A stretch of 64,000 bases of DNA from Palsa-147 sp963771905 (lineage in GTDB: Bacteria > Acidobacteriota > Terriglobia > Acidiferrales > UBA7541). The stretch is taken from positions 1-64,000 of the forward strand of contig CAVYVI010000014.1 of assembly GCA_963771905.1 (NCBI GenBank), written 5' to 3'. Below the pieces are notes generated by a model. It had not been told where the DNA came from. It ran no database searches and saw only the letters and a list, made by a program, of their open reading frames with translations. The position numbers were made by a program, and so were the translations under genes. Position 1 is the first letter of the stretch, and every line of letters starts with the position of its first letter. Below are positions 36,554 to 45,304 of the stretch, one piece after another.

Positions 36554-36630
36554 CGGGACGTGGCGCAGTCTGGTAGCGCGCACGCTTGGGGTGCGTGAGG
36601 TCGCTGGTTCGAATCCAGTCGTCCCGACCA
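36554..36630 (+). tRNA. tRNA-Pro (anticodon GGG)
   Basis: 77 nt including encoded CCA. The acceptor arm CGGGACG pairs with CGTCCCG, followed by discriminator A and CCA. The anticodon stem CACGC/GCGTG encloses the loop TTGGGGT, giving anticodon GGG for proline codon CCC. The T arm has GGTTCGAATCC. All arms are regular; no intron. Confidence 0.97.
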
Positions 36631-36697
36631 TTTCTCTCCACGCTTGGGCAGTGCGATTCCCCAAGACGCGTCTGCGGGTCAGGCCCTTTCGCATTCC

Positions 36698-37453
36698 ATG
36701 CCGCATATCGTACTCACAAATGATGATGGGATCGCCGCTCCCGGGTTGCGCGCGCTGGTGAAGGAGCTCGACGGGCTCGGGATGATCAGCGTCGTCGCGC
36801 CGAGCCGCGAGCGCAGCGCGGCCGCGCAATCGCTGACTTTGCGGCAGCCGATTTATTGCGAACAGGTGGCAGAACGCGAATGGTCGGTGGACGGCACGCC
36901 GGCGGATGCGATGATTATTGCCTTGCATACTTTGTTTCCACGGCCGCCCGATCTCGTGATTTCGGGAATCAATCGCGGCGGAAATCTGGGCGAAAATATT
37001 TATTATTCCGGAACGGTGGGCGCGGCGATGGAAGCCGCGATCAATCACATTCCGGCCGTGGCAATTTCCGTCGCGTACCGCGGCAAGGATTTCAATTTCG
37101 AGCCGGCGGCAAAATTCGCGCGAAAGCTTGCGCCCGTGGTTTTGAAGGAAGGCTTGCCGAAAGGCGTGGTGCTCAACGTGAACGTGCCGCAGCCGTGGAA
37201 GGGCGATGTGCGATTTACGCGGCAGTCGTCAAAAATTTCGCGCAATTTACTCCAGCCCGGCGAGGATCCTCGCGGCCGCAAATATTATTGGCTGCACGAG
37301 CAGGAAGTGAAGGAAGGCATCGAGCCCGACACGGATTACGCGGCGATTTTTGCCGGAGCGATTTCGATTACGCCGCTCGAGCTCGATCACACGCACGTCC
37401 CATCGCTCAATCATCTCTCGCATTGGGCCAAGCAGCTCGCGGAGAAAGATTAG
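36698..37453 (+). CDS. surE: 5'/3'-nucleotidase SurE
   Basis: 251 residues from the ATG at 36698; an upstream in-frame start at 36644 adds 18 residues with no similarity. The N-terminus MPHIVLTNDDGIAAPGL holds the metal-binding Asp-Asp; SGINRGGNLGENIYYSGTVG is the second active-site block with the metal-binding Asn. SurE dephosphorylates nucleoside 5'- and 3'-monophosphates with divalent metal. It lies 67 bp after tRNA-Pro. Confidence 0.94.
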   Translation: MPHIVLTNDDGIAAPGLRALVKELDGLGMISVVAPSRERSAAAQSLTLRQPIYCEQVAEREWSVDGTPADAMIIALHTLFPRPPDLVISGINRGGNLGENIYYSGTVGAAMEAAINHIPAVAISVAYRGKDFNFEPAAKFARKLAPVVLKEGLPKGVVLNVNVPQPWKGDVRFTRQSSKISRNLLQPGEDPRGRKYYWLHEQEVKEGIEPDTDYAAIFAGAISITPLELDHTHVPSLNHLSHWAKQLAEKD

Positions 37454-37701
37454 GCGGACGAAACCGTGGGCTAGGGAGTCTTTAAAGAAGTCAGAGGGCA
37501 AAACCGGATCCAAGCCCAAGTGCGACCAAACCAAAGACCCACGTATAACGCCAACACGTAGCACACCAACCTCTATATCCTCGGTTTAGTTCTCGTCCAG
37601 CCGGCAAAACCACGCCAGAACAAGACTCGTGTATTTGGGATTTTATCGAAGCGTCGAAACAGGCTCAACACCGTCTCGCGGCGATCGACGCGCGAGGACC
37701 G

Positions 37702-39444
37702 CTACTGCGCCGATTTCAGTGGCGGAGGCGGATACTCGGGCAGCTTGTCCTTGGCGGTGTCGGCGCGTTTTACTTCGAGTTCGTCGAAGAGAAGCGCCGG
37801 GGTGATGACGGTTTCGGCGATCTGGCCTTCGCGGTTCCACACTTCGGGTTTGTCGCCGGTGGCGATAAGGTCGCTGCGGATGGAGCGCGTGTCGAGTTCG
37901 TTGAAGACGGCGCCGCGCACCAGCTCTTCGTGGCCGTCATTGACCCAGATGCGGTAGAGGAGCCGGGGGCTCAGCTCCTCGCCGAGCGTTTCGACGAAAT
38001 AGCCGTACGGCTTTCCCTGATCCCGGCACATATCAATTAATTTTTTCTTCAGATCGGCGAGCGGCATGGCATTCGTCGAGTTCAGGAAGAGATTCCCGAA
38101 TTTCGGAGTCGCCTGGCCGCCGGGAGTCGCGCGGCCATGCCCGTTCGAAGCGGGGAAATCGCGGATGGGCAGGCGGCCCAGAAGATAGTTGGTGAGCGTG
38201 CCTTTGTCGACCACGGTGATTGGGGCGGCCTTCACGCCTTCGTCGTCAAAATCGTAGGCGCCGATGAGGCTGTGGCCGTCGAAAGTTTTCCGCGTGGGAT
38301 CATCGATGACGGTGACGAAATCCGGCAAGACGCGGCTCTTGTAGCTGGAGGCAAATTCGCCGGTGGTGCGCGCGGTCGCGCCCGGTTCGGGTTTCACGCC
38401 GAGGACATTGCTGCCGACCAGATCGGCGAAGACATCGCTCGACGCATCGGCATCGAAGAGCACCGGTCCACGATATTCTTCATCGACAATGGGAGCGTCG
38501 CGAAGCTGATTCAGGGTTTTCAACGCCGCGTCCATGTCGGCAACGAATTTCGCGGTTGTGGGAAGTTCCTTTGGATCGGCGACCATGACATAGGGAGATC
38601 GCGCGAGCCGCATGCCATCCGGCGCTTGCGTCGAGGCGCGCGATTCGAGCGAATAGAGAGCTTCACCGCGGCGCGTTACGCTGCCTTCCGTATTCACGTA
38701 GTAATCGTTGATGGCCGTGAATTTCAGAGCGACGGAGACGGATTGCACTTCGGGGTACTTGCGGTAGAGCGCTGAAGCGTCCTCGAGGGTTTTGCGCCAA
38801 GTGGCGGAATCGGCTTCGAGCGTCGCTAGCGGCTCGATATCCACGAGCGGCGTCGAAGGCGCGAAATCATTGATGGTCGGATCGAGTGTGATTTGCTTCG
38901 CGAGCGATTGTTTCGCGGCATACGCTTCGCCTGCTGCTTTGTAGGCGCGATCCGTCGCGGCCCAGAGTTCCTCGCGCATTGCGAGGATGTCGTTTTCGTA
39001 GGGCGCGAAATCGACGATGCCCAATCCGTTGCGGAAGTAACTGTCCTGCTTGTAATCGCCGACGCGGACGACGACGCGCATGATGCGGGCGTGCGACTTT
39101 TGATCGAGCTGCGACGCGCCGAAGATCGCGGTGGCGGAGTCGCCGATAAGGTCGGATACGCGGTATTCGATAAAGTACGGCGCCTGCACGCCGTCCATTT
39201 TCAATTTTGCTTTCGAACGTTCGATCTCGGCTATCATGGCGTCGAGGACGGGATCGGAATGAGCGGCGACGCGCGCAGCATCCGAAAAGCCGGAGGAAGA
39301 GATTGCCGCTGGCGCGGGCGCAGCAGCGGGCGCGGCGGAGGGCTGCGATTGCGCGAGGAGCGAGCTCGGCGAGAGCGCGAGGAGCAAGAGCGCGGCGGCG
39401 CGCGGAGCGGCGCGGATCGAGAATTTCACGAGTTGTCGCGTCAT
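37702..39444 (-). CDS. Exported TldE/PmbA-like protein lacking the zinc motif
   Basis: 580 residues. N-terminus MTRQLVKFSIRAAPRAAALL with a hydrophobic core and an Ala/Pro linker indicates a signal peptide or anchor. The TldD/PmbA fold is seen in the C-terminal half: SLIGAYDFDDEGVKAAP, GRLPIRDFPASNGHGRA and NLFLNSTNAMPLADLKKKL. Where TldD has FFHEVLGH, this protein reads VFADLVGS, so it lacks HExxxH, as TldE does. In Escherichia coli TldD and TldE form a heterodimer where only TldD is catalytic; the paired genes here (ATGA overlap with 39441-41186) suggest the same. Canonical TldD/E is cytoplasmic; an export signal is unusual. Confidence 0.86.
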   Translation of the reverse strand: MTRQLVKFSIRAAPRAAALLLLALSPSSLLAQSQPSAAPAAAPAPAAISSSGFSDAARVAAHSDPVLDAMIAEIERSKAKLKMDGVQAPYFIEYRVSDLIGDSATAIFGASQLDQKSHARIMRVVVRVGDYKQDSYFRNGLGIVDFAPYENDILAMREELWAATDRAYKAAGEAYAAKQSLAKQITLDPTINDFAPSTPLVDIEPLATLEADSATWRKTLEDASALYRKYPEVQSVSVALKFTAINDYYVNTEGSVTRRGEALYSLESRASTQAPDGMRLARSPYVMVADPKELPTTAKFVADMDAALKTLNQLRDAPIVDEEYRGPVLFDADASSDVFADLVGSNVLGVKPEPGATARTTGEFASSYKSRVLPDFVTVIDDPTRKTFDGHSLIGAYDFDDEGVKAAPITVVDKGTLTNYLLGRLPIRDFPASNGHGRATPGGQATPKFGNLFLNSTNAMPLADLKKKLIDMCRDQGKPYGYFVETLGEELSPRLLYRIWVNDGHEELVRGAVFNELDTRSIRSDLIATGDKPEVWNREGQIAETVITPALLFDELEVKRADTAKDKLPEYPPPPLKSAQ

Positions 39445-41186
39445 GGCTTCACCCCGGTGGACGCGCCGGCATTGGCGGGCGCGTCGCCGCTCGTATCAAA
39501 TGCCGGCGGCGGCAGAATCGGCGGGCGATTGTGCGATTGCTTTTGCTTCTGTACTTCCATTTCGGAGAAGAGCATCGCGGGCGCGGCCGCGGCCACCGGA
39601 ATCCAACCCGATTCGGCTCCGCACACGCCGTTGAATACGTCGAGCTTGTCGCCCGTCAGCGTAATGTGCGTCAGCGCGGCGAGCGGCGTTCCAACGATGT
39701 CCACGCCGCGTACGAGCTCATCGGGGCGACCATCCGGATAAACGCGCCAGACCATCACCGGCAGGACCTGAAATGATTGGGGCAAATTGCGCATGGTCAG
39801 CGTGAAGCCGCCCTGAATATCTTCGAAGTAGAGGCCATACGGTTTGCCTTGTTTCTTAATTGCGTCGATGAATTTCTGGCGCAGCTCCGCGCTCGGGACC
39901 GTCTTCGTCGAAGTGACGATTAAATTGCCCTGGCGGCCGGTGGGCATGAGGCCCGGTTGGCTGCGGCCGTGGCCGTTCGATTGTTCGAAGCCTTTGAAGG
40001 GTGTGCGCGAGGTGAGGAAATCTTTCAGGATGCCGTTTTGAATCACGGCGGCGCGTTCGGCCGGCTCGCCTTCGTTATCGTATTGATACCAGCCGGCGAG
40101 CGGCGTGCCATTGAGCTCGCGCAGCGTCGGGTCATCCACGACGCTGAGAAAATTCGGGAGGACGAGTTGATTGACCTTTTTTGTGAAGGTCTGCCCTTCA
40201 TTTTCGCCGCGCTGGCGATGGCCTTCGAGGCGGTGGCCGAGAACTTCGTGGAAAAATACCGCGGCAGCACGGCCGGAAAGGAGCGCGGGTCCATCGAAGG
40301 GCTCGGCGACGGGCGCATTGCGCAGAGCGGTGAGATCGCTCGCCATTTTTTCGATGCGGCTCTCGATCTCGGACTGCGCCGGAAGCTGGTCGGGCGTCAA
40401 GGCCTGAAAGGTTTCGACGCGGAGCAGATCCATGCCGTCGTCGGCGCGCGTTTCGGCCTGGACGACCAGGCGGACCGAGCTGGTCGGCGTGACCACGCTG
40501 CTGCCTTCGCTGGATACGAGCGACATGTCAGTTTTCGAAATCGAAAGGATGACAGCAGAGGAATAGACGTCCGGATATTTTCGAAATTTGGCGGAGAGAT
40601 CGCGGACGCGGTCTTCCCACGCATGCGGATCGAAAGCAAATTTTGGCGCGTTCGCGTCGACGTGATCCTGCGGCTTTTCTTTCGAGAAATCGGGCGACTT
40701 GTCTTCTTCCTCGGAATGCACGGCGGTGTCGGTTTTTACTTTCAGAAAGGCTGGCGATGCGCGCTTGTACTCGCGGTCGGTGAGCTCCCAGAGTACGCGG
40801 GCAATGGCGTCGGGATCATTTTCGAGGGGGAGCAGGCCGGAGGACATGCCGGAGGCGCGATTTTCGAGATGGGTGTTGTCGAGTTGGGGCGAACCGACGC
40901 GCATCACGACGTCCGCGCTGCGACGATGCGCGCCGCCGGAGACGAGAAGGGCGCCGTAGGAGGCCACGATTTCCTCGTCGGTCTGATCGTAGACGGTGTA
41001 GCTGAGGTAATACGGCGCGGGGTCGGATTTCGCGAGATCGGTCTTCGCGCGCGCCAGTTCCTTCTGCATCGTTGCCAGGAGCGGATCAGGAGTGGACGCC
41101 GCCGGCCCCGCGGCGCTGGCCGTGAGACTCAAGCACATCGCACCAGCCAAAAGGATTCGAGAGAAAAATTGCGCTTGCCTAGTCAT
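39441..41186 (-). CDS. Exported TldD-like metalloprotease
   Basis: 581 residues from the ATG at 41186 (AGGAC upstream; the open frame runs 168 codons further up into noncoding and neighbour sequence). A signal-peptide-like start (FFSRILLAGAMCLSLTASAAG) precedes the TldD fold. The zinc motif is intact: FFHEVLGHRLEGH, with His313, Glu314, His318. SNGHGRSQPGL and NLIVTSTKTVPSAELRQKF are TldD/PmbA marks. TldD/TldE process small peptides, for example microcin B17. Genes encode both subunits with a 4-bp overlap, downstream of pqqABCDE on the same strand. Could cleave PqqA leader or other peptides; the export signal argues for periplasmic substrates. Confidence 0.88.
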   Translation of the reverse strand: MTRQAQFFSRILLAGAMCLSLTASAAGPAASTPDPLLATMQKELARAKTDLAKSDPAPYYLSYTVYDQTDEEIVASYGALLVSGGAHRRSADVVMRVGSPQLDNTHLENRASGMSSGLLPLENDPDAIARVLWELTDREYKRASPAFLKVKTDTAVHSEEEDKSPDFSKEKPQDHVDANAPKFAFDPHAWEDRVRDLSAKFRKYPDVYSSAVILSISKTDMSLVSSEGSSVVTPTSSVRLVVQAETRADDGMDLLRVETFQALTPDQLPAQSEIESRIEKMASDLTALRNAPVAEPFDGPALLSGRAAAVFFHEVLGHRLEGHRQRGENEGQTFTKKVNQLVLPNFLSVVDDPTLRELNGTPLAGWYQYDNEGEPAERAAVIQNGILKDFLTSRTPFKGFEQSNGHGRSQPGLMPTGRQGNLIVTSTKTVPSAELRQKFIDAIKKQGKPYGLYFEDIQGGFTLTMRNLPQSFQVLPVMVWRVYPDGRPDELVRGVDIVGTPLAALTHITLTGDKLDVFNGVCGAESGWIPVAAAAPAMLFSEMEVQKQKQSHNRPPILPPPAFDTSGDAPANAGASTGVKP

Positions 41187-41332
41187 GAATGAGTCCTGAG
41201 AAGATTCCGAGAAATCGAGGGGGATGCATACAAGCAAATGATTATGCGCCATCGGCGAAGACGGGGCAAATGCGGTGGGTCGTGGAGTTTCGGCGGAGGC
41301 TTGAGAGCGGATTTGACGACACGATCGGCGCT

Positions 41333-41743
41333 TTACTTTGCGAGCGCGCCGGTGAGTTCCGTGTTGTGCATGACGGCGATCCGCCACTCGGCGTTGCTTT
41401 CCGTCATCACAAAGTTGAGGAGCCCGTTTCGCGTTGGCCGCAGCGATCCATCGGGATTCGTCGAACCGGTCATTTCCCAGCGGACATCCACGGCCGCGAC
41501 ATCGGGTTTGATGAATCGAATTTTGGTGACGGATGCGGTTTGATTGCTGTCCTTGAAGACCGTGCTGAAAACCTTGGCGTGAAGACTTTCGATGGCGGCG
41601 TGGCCGCTCGCTGTAGTTCCGCGGACATTGGTGAAGTCGGCGTCTTCGGCGAACACCGCCGTGAATGCGCGGGCGTCGTGATGATTCCACGCGTCGACGA
41701 AACGAGCCACGAGGTCATGAATCGCTTCTTCGTCTTTGCTCAA
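41333..41743 (-). CDS. SgcJ/EcaC-family (SnoaL-like) protein
   Basis: 136 residues from a TTG at 41743, with GAGGGGG 8 nt upstream; a TTG at 41779 is also possible. NTF2-like cone fold: DEEAIHDLVARFVDAWNHHDARAF, AVFAEDADFTNVRG, GHAAIESLHAKVF and WRIAVMHNTELTG. This is the SgcJ/EcaC oxidoreductase-like family, where the exact chemistry is mostly unknown. Located between pqqE and the TldD-like gene, same strand, so possibly in the same transcript (123 bp after pqqE, 146 bp before tldD-like). Confidence 0.87.
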   Translation of the reverse strand: MSKDEEAIHDLVARFVDAWNHHDARAFTAVFAEDADFTNVRGTTASGHAAIESLHAKVFSTVFKDSNQTASVTKIRFIKPDVAAVDVRWEMTGSTNPDGSLRPTRNGLLNFVMTESNAEWRIAVMHNTELTGALAK

Positions 41744-41866
41744 GAGGCGGTCCCCCTCTGCGCGAATCTGATGACGCAAACGGCAAAATGTGACGGCAAG
41801 CTTCCGGGGATTCTACATCGAGTGGGGCTCGCGCGTGGAATTGCGTCGATTGAGTTACGAAGGGAG

Positions 41867-42973
41867 TTACGAAGGATTGATGCGGTACACCCAGTTTGGT
41901 GACTGGGAGGCTTGCGGAAGAGGCTGCGGTGCCTGGGCGCATTCGACGATGGCGGCGACGATTCCGTGCGACGGCGCGAGCGAGCAGACAGGATCGGTGA
42001 GGTTCGCATCGCCCGCGAGAAGCATTGCCTGGCAGCGGCAACCGCCGAAATCGAGTGTTTTGCGCTCGCAGCTTTTGCACGGCTCGGGCATCCAGTCCTC
42101 GCCGCGAAATTTCCGGAAGGACGGCGAAGACTGCCAAATCCATTCGAGCGGATGCTCGGTTACGTTTTCAAATTGCAGTCCTGGAATCACGGCAGCAGCG
42201 TGGCACGGCAACGCCTGGCCTGACGGCTGGACGAGCATCAGCTTTCGTCCCCAGCCGCCCATGCAGGCTTTCGGAAACCGCGCGTAGTAGTCGGGCACGA
42301 CGTACTCGATGCGCATGCGGCCGCGCAAGCGTTCCTCGGCTGCATGGATGATTTCGAGTGAGCGATCGACCTGCGCGCGGGATGGCAGAAGGGCATCGCG
42401 ATTTTCGAGCGCCCAACCGTAATACTGAACGTGGGCGATTTCGAGGCGATGCGCGCCCAGGCATTCGGCCATAGCGATCATTTCTTCGAGGCGATCGAGG
42501 TTTTGGCGGTGGACGACGAGATTGAGTGTGAAGGCGATGTGATGCTTCCGGATTTCCGCGGCGACTGCGATTTTCCGTTCGTGCGCGGCCGCGCCGGCGA
42601 TTTCGTTGGCTGGAGCGGCCTGCGAATCCTGAAAGCTGAGCTGGATATGATCGAGCCCGGCCTTCACCAGAGCATCGAGACGGTCGTTCGTGAGGCCGAT
42701 TCCCGAAGTGATGAGATTGGTGTACAGCTTCGCCGAGCGCGCGCCTGCAATGAGTTCGGTGAGATCCGTGCGGGCCAGCGGTTCACCGCCGGTGAGATCG
42801 AGCTGGAGCGTGCCGAGCTTTCCCGCCTGCCCGAAGACGCTGAGCCAGGCTTCGGTGGAAAGTTCTTCACGGCGTGCGTTCATCTCGAGCGGATTTGAAC
42901 AATAGACGCAATGCAGCGGGCAGCGATGCGTAATTTCAGCGATGAGAGCGAGCGGCCCGTCGGGCGTGCTCAT
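41867..42973 (-). CDS. pqqE: PQQ biosynthesis radical-SAM enzyme PqqE
   Basis: 368 residues. Radical-SAM triad in CPLHCVYC (CxxxCxxC) and SPASM-type C-terminal cysteines (CMGGWGRK, PCHAAA, PCKSCERKTLDFGGCRCQA) for auxiliary Fe-S clusters. PqqE forms the Glu-Tyr carbon-carbon cross-link in PqqA, the first chemical step of PQQ synthesis, with PqqD as chaperone. The start overlaps pqqD by 4 bp (ATGA). Length matches relatives of about 370-390. Confidence 0.96.
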   Translation of the reverse strand: MSTPDGPLALIAEITHRCPLHCVYCSNPLEMNARREELSTEAWLSVFGQAGKLGTLQLDLTGGEPLARTDLTELIAGARSAKLYTNLITSGIGLTNDRLDALVKAGLDHIQLSFQDSQAAPANEIAGAAAHERKIAVAAEIRKHHIAFTLNLVVHRQNLDRLEEMIAMAECLGAHRLEIAHVQYYGWALENRDALLPSRAQVDRSLEIIHAAEERLRGRMRIEYVVPDYYARFPKACMGGWGRKLMLVQPSGQALPCHAAAVIPGLQFENVTEHPLEWIWQSSPSFRKFRGEDWMPEPCKSCERKTLDFGGCRCQAMLLAGDANLTDPVCSLAPSHGIVAAIVECAQAPQPLPQASQSPNWVYRINPS

Positions 42974-43251
42974 ACAAAATCCACAGCGCGCCGCGTTTGC
43001 AACTTCTCGAGAAAGCCGGCGGTATCGTCTTCGATCTTTTTCGGATCGGCCTGGCGAAATTCCGTCTGCAAAGCGCGGACGATTTCTTCGAAGGTGTGCT
43101 GGCCGTCGCAGCTGCGGATTATTTGCAGGCCCGGCCCTTTTAAGCGCAGCGCGCCTTCCGGCATGAGGAGAGTGGCTTCCTGATTCGCCGAGTCGCTCAA
43201 GCGGCAGCCGGGAGCGAGGCGCGGCTTCGAATCGGGAGAGGGGCGCGGCAT
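42970..43251 (-). CDS. pqqD: PQQ peptide chaperone PqqD
   Basis: 93 residues from the ATG at 43251; this ATG shares one base with the pqqC stop (TAATG). Family pattern: PRLAPGCRLSDSANQEATLL, PEGALRLKGPG and DGQHTFEEIVRAL. PqqD binds the PqqA peptide and presents it to PqqE. An upstream in-frame extension lies in pqqC and is not used. Confidence 0.94.
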   Translation of the reverse strand: MPRPSPDSKPRLAPGCRLSDSANQEATLLMPEGALRLKGPGLQIIRSCDGQHTFEEIVRALQTEFRQADPKKIEDDTAGFLEKLQTRRAVDFV

Positions 43252-43991
43252 TATTTTTCCTCGATGCGAAATGCGCCGGGCGGCGGCCAGCCCGGCTCGA
43301 CGTAGGCGAAATAGAGGGCGTCGAGTTGCGCCCAAAGGATGTCGCACTTGGAGCGCAGCGCGTTGCAGGCGAGTTCCTGCTCGACCGGCGTTCGTGCGTG
43401 CCCGGTCACCCACGCCAGAGCAAAGCTAGCGTCCTCGGGCGCCTGCGTGACGCGGGCTTCGAAATAACTGAGGCCATGCTCGAGATACGGATAATGTTTG
43501 CGCAGAGCGTCGAGGCGGAGCGCGATGAGCGAGCCGGCGAACATCTCGGTGAGCGAGGAGGCGACGGCTTCAAGGAGGGATTTTTCGGAGACGAGGCGCA
43601 CGTAGGCGTCGACGGCGAAGCGCGTGGCTGGCAAAACGCCTTCGCCGCGCAGCGCTGCTTCGCGCTTGAGACCCGTAGCCTCCACGAGGCGCAGCCATTT
43701 TTCGATTCCGCCGGGCTTTGTTCCATCGCCATCGTGATCGACGATGCGCTTGCGCCACGCGCGGCGAAGATCTGAATCCTCGCAGCGCGCCAGGAGCGCG
43801 GCGTCCTTGATCGGGATGCGGCTCTGATAGTAGTAGCGGTTCAGCGCCCATGCCTGCATCTGCCCGCGCGAAAGTTTTCCTTCGTGCATGCGCAGATGGA
43901 ACGGATGGCGGTGGTGGTAGCGCTCTTCGCCGATTTTTCTGAGGCGCGCCGCCAGATCGCCGGACGCGCCTGTCTGAGCGGGAGAGTTCAT
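43251..43991 (-). CDS. pqqC: Pyrroloquinoline-quinone synthase PqqC
   Basis: 246 residues, normal length. Haem-oxygenase-like all-helical fold: YHHRHPFHLRMHEGKLS, RYYYQSRIPIKDAALLA, RIVDHDGDGTKPGGIEKWL and YPYLEHGLSYFEARVTQA. It performs the last ring-closing eight-electron oxidation with oxygen, without a metal. The ATG overlaps the pqqB stop by 4 bp. Confidence 0.96.
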   Translation of the reverse strand: MNSPAQTGASGDLAARLRKIGEERYHHRHPFHLRMHEGKLSRGQMQAWALNRYYYQSRIPIKDAALLARCEDSDLRRAWRKRIVDHDGDGTKPGGIEKWLRLVEATGLKREAALRGEGVLPATRFAVDAYVRLVSEKSLLEAVASSLTEMFAGSLIALRLDALRKHYPYLEHGLSYFEARVTQAPEDASFALAWVTGHARTPVEQELACNALRSKCDILWAQLDALYFAYVEPGWPPPGAFRIEEK

Positions 43992-44905
43992 AATTCGAAT
44001 TCCATTCCGTCGTGCGCGATTTCACAACCGGCGTCGATCACTTGCCGGTACTCGGGGCTGCCTTCATCCAATATGGGATTCGTATTGTTGACGTGAAAGA
44101 AAATTTTTCGCGGCCGTTTCAATTTCGCCAGCCCCGCGAGCGTTCCGGCGCTGCCGGAAATGGGAACGTGGCCCATCTCGCGAGCCGTTTTGCCGGTGCG
44201 GCGGACGCGACCCAGTTCGTCATTGGACCAGAATGTGCCGTCGATCAGGATCACTTCGCACGCCTCGAGGGATTCGAGCAGCGAAGCGTTTAAACGGGGA
44301 AGCGCCGGCGCGCAGAACATTCGACGGCCGCTGCGCCCTTCGATGAATAATCCCAGCGCTCTATCGTCCAATTCTTGCAGAGCGGATGCATCGTGCGTGG
44401 CCCCGCCGCCGAGCGGAAGTCCTTCGAGCCGCAGATTCAGGCCAACGCCATCGGCTGCTGCCGGCTCAAACGGTTGCTGCGGCCAGATCGGCGTCCATAT
44501 TGCCTGACCCGGAACTCGCTCGAGCGCGGCGTAGAGAGAATTGTATTCGCGAAGAAGCCGCGTGACGTGAGCCGTCGCGTAAATGCGTAGCGGCTGAAAT
44601 TCACGGAGATGCAGGAGACCCATCACCTGATCGATCTCGGGGCCGGTCAGGACAACCACGGCGATCGGCGAATGGCGCGGGCCCTTTTCAGGATGAAAAT
44701 CAGAATCCGAGAGAACTTGCGTGCGGAGATCGGGAGAGGCGTTGATCAAACACCAGGACGAGCCCGGTTCGCGAACCGCAATTTGCGCTTGCGTACGCGC
44801 GCGGCCATGCAAAATTCCCGAGCGGAGGCGCGCACAATTCGAGCATGCGCAATTCCACTGCGGGAATCCTCCCCCGGCGGCGGAGCCGAGGACCTTAACC
44901 TGCAT
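43988..44905 (-). CDS. pqqB: PQQ biosynthesis metallo-hydrolase-fold protein PqqB
   Basis: 305 residues. Metallo-beta-lactamase fold with PqqB marks: LGSAAGGGFPQWNCACSNC, VREPGSSWCLINASPDLR, PIAVVVLTGPEIDQVMGLLHL and the C-terminal FHVNNTNPILDEGSPEYR. Its proposed role is hydroxylation of the diglutamate/tyrosine intermediate. It starts 8 bp after the pqqA stop. Confidence 0.96.
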   Translation of the reverse strand: MQVKVLGSAAGGGFPQWNCACSNCARLRSGILHGRARTQAQIAVREPGSSWCLINASPDLRTQVLSDSDFHPEKGPRHSPIAVVVLTGPEIDQVMGLLHLREFQPLRIYATAHVTRLLREYNSLYAALERVPGQAIWTPIWPQQPFEPAAADGVGLNLRLEGLPLGGGATHDASALQELDDRALGLFIEGRSGRRMFCAPALPRLNASLLESLEACEVILIDGTFWSNDELGRVRRTGKTAREMGHVPISGSAGTLAGLAKLKRPRKIFFHVNNTNPILDEGSPEYRQVIDAGCEIAHDGMEFEL

Positions 44906-44913
44906 TCGCGGGA

Positions 44914-44991
44914 CTAGAGCTCTGCGTTGGCGTAGGAGCTAACTTCGCAATTGAGGCTGACTTCTTCGAAGCTCGGGGTGGTCCATTCCAT
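44914..44991 (-). CDS. pqqA: PQQ precursor peptide PqqA
   Basis: 25 residues from the ATG at 44991, with GGAGG about 5 nt upstream. Sequence pattern MEWTTPSFEEVSLNCEVSSY then ANAEL. The conserved Glu16-x3-Tyr20 pair is what PqqE links to build the PQQ skeleton. First gene of pqqABCDE; too short for ordinary gene lists. Length typical (22-29). Confidence 0.95.
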   Translation of the reverse strand: MEWTTPSFEEVSLNCEVSSYANAEL

Positions 44992-45304
44992 GCGATTCCT
45001 CCGTCTGTCTATACTGGCGTCCGGGGAGCGCACACCCATAGTCGGACCGCCTAAGTTCCAATCTCTCTCTTCGCAAGAATGATACCGTCCGGCCGCGGCG
45101 GGTGCAATTGGATTTTTTGTGAGGCGATGGCCGTTTGACATGTTCGTTAAACGCTTTCTTTTCAGTGACTCACGGTCACGGTGTCGCGCTGGACAGCTCT
45201 TGAGCACGAGCGCGGGCGGCGGCCGAGCGGGGCATTCTGTGATAGTCTTCGCGCCGAAAAGCGGAAATAGATTGCCATCAACCGAGCGTCGAGGAATGGA
45301 ACTC
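44992..45304. other. Divergent promoter region, 313 bp
   Basis: Separates pqqA (minus) from the CocE-type gene (plus), so promoters for both lie here. A TTGACA occurs on the plus strand at 45135-45140 but no good -10 follows at 17 bp. No RNA gene or palindrome stood out. Confidence 0.45.

Noticed and set aside
36554..36630. tRNA-Pro as a phage or island attachment site
   Set aside because: No integrase, no partial tRNA repeat downstream and normal housekeeping neighbours.
39957..41192. 411-codon plus-strand open frame
   Set aside because: Antisense of the TldD-like gene, whose motifs (HExxxH) and ribosome site are clear.
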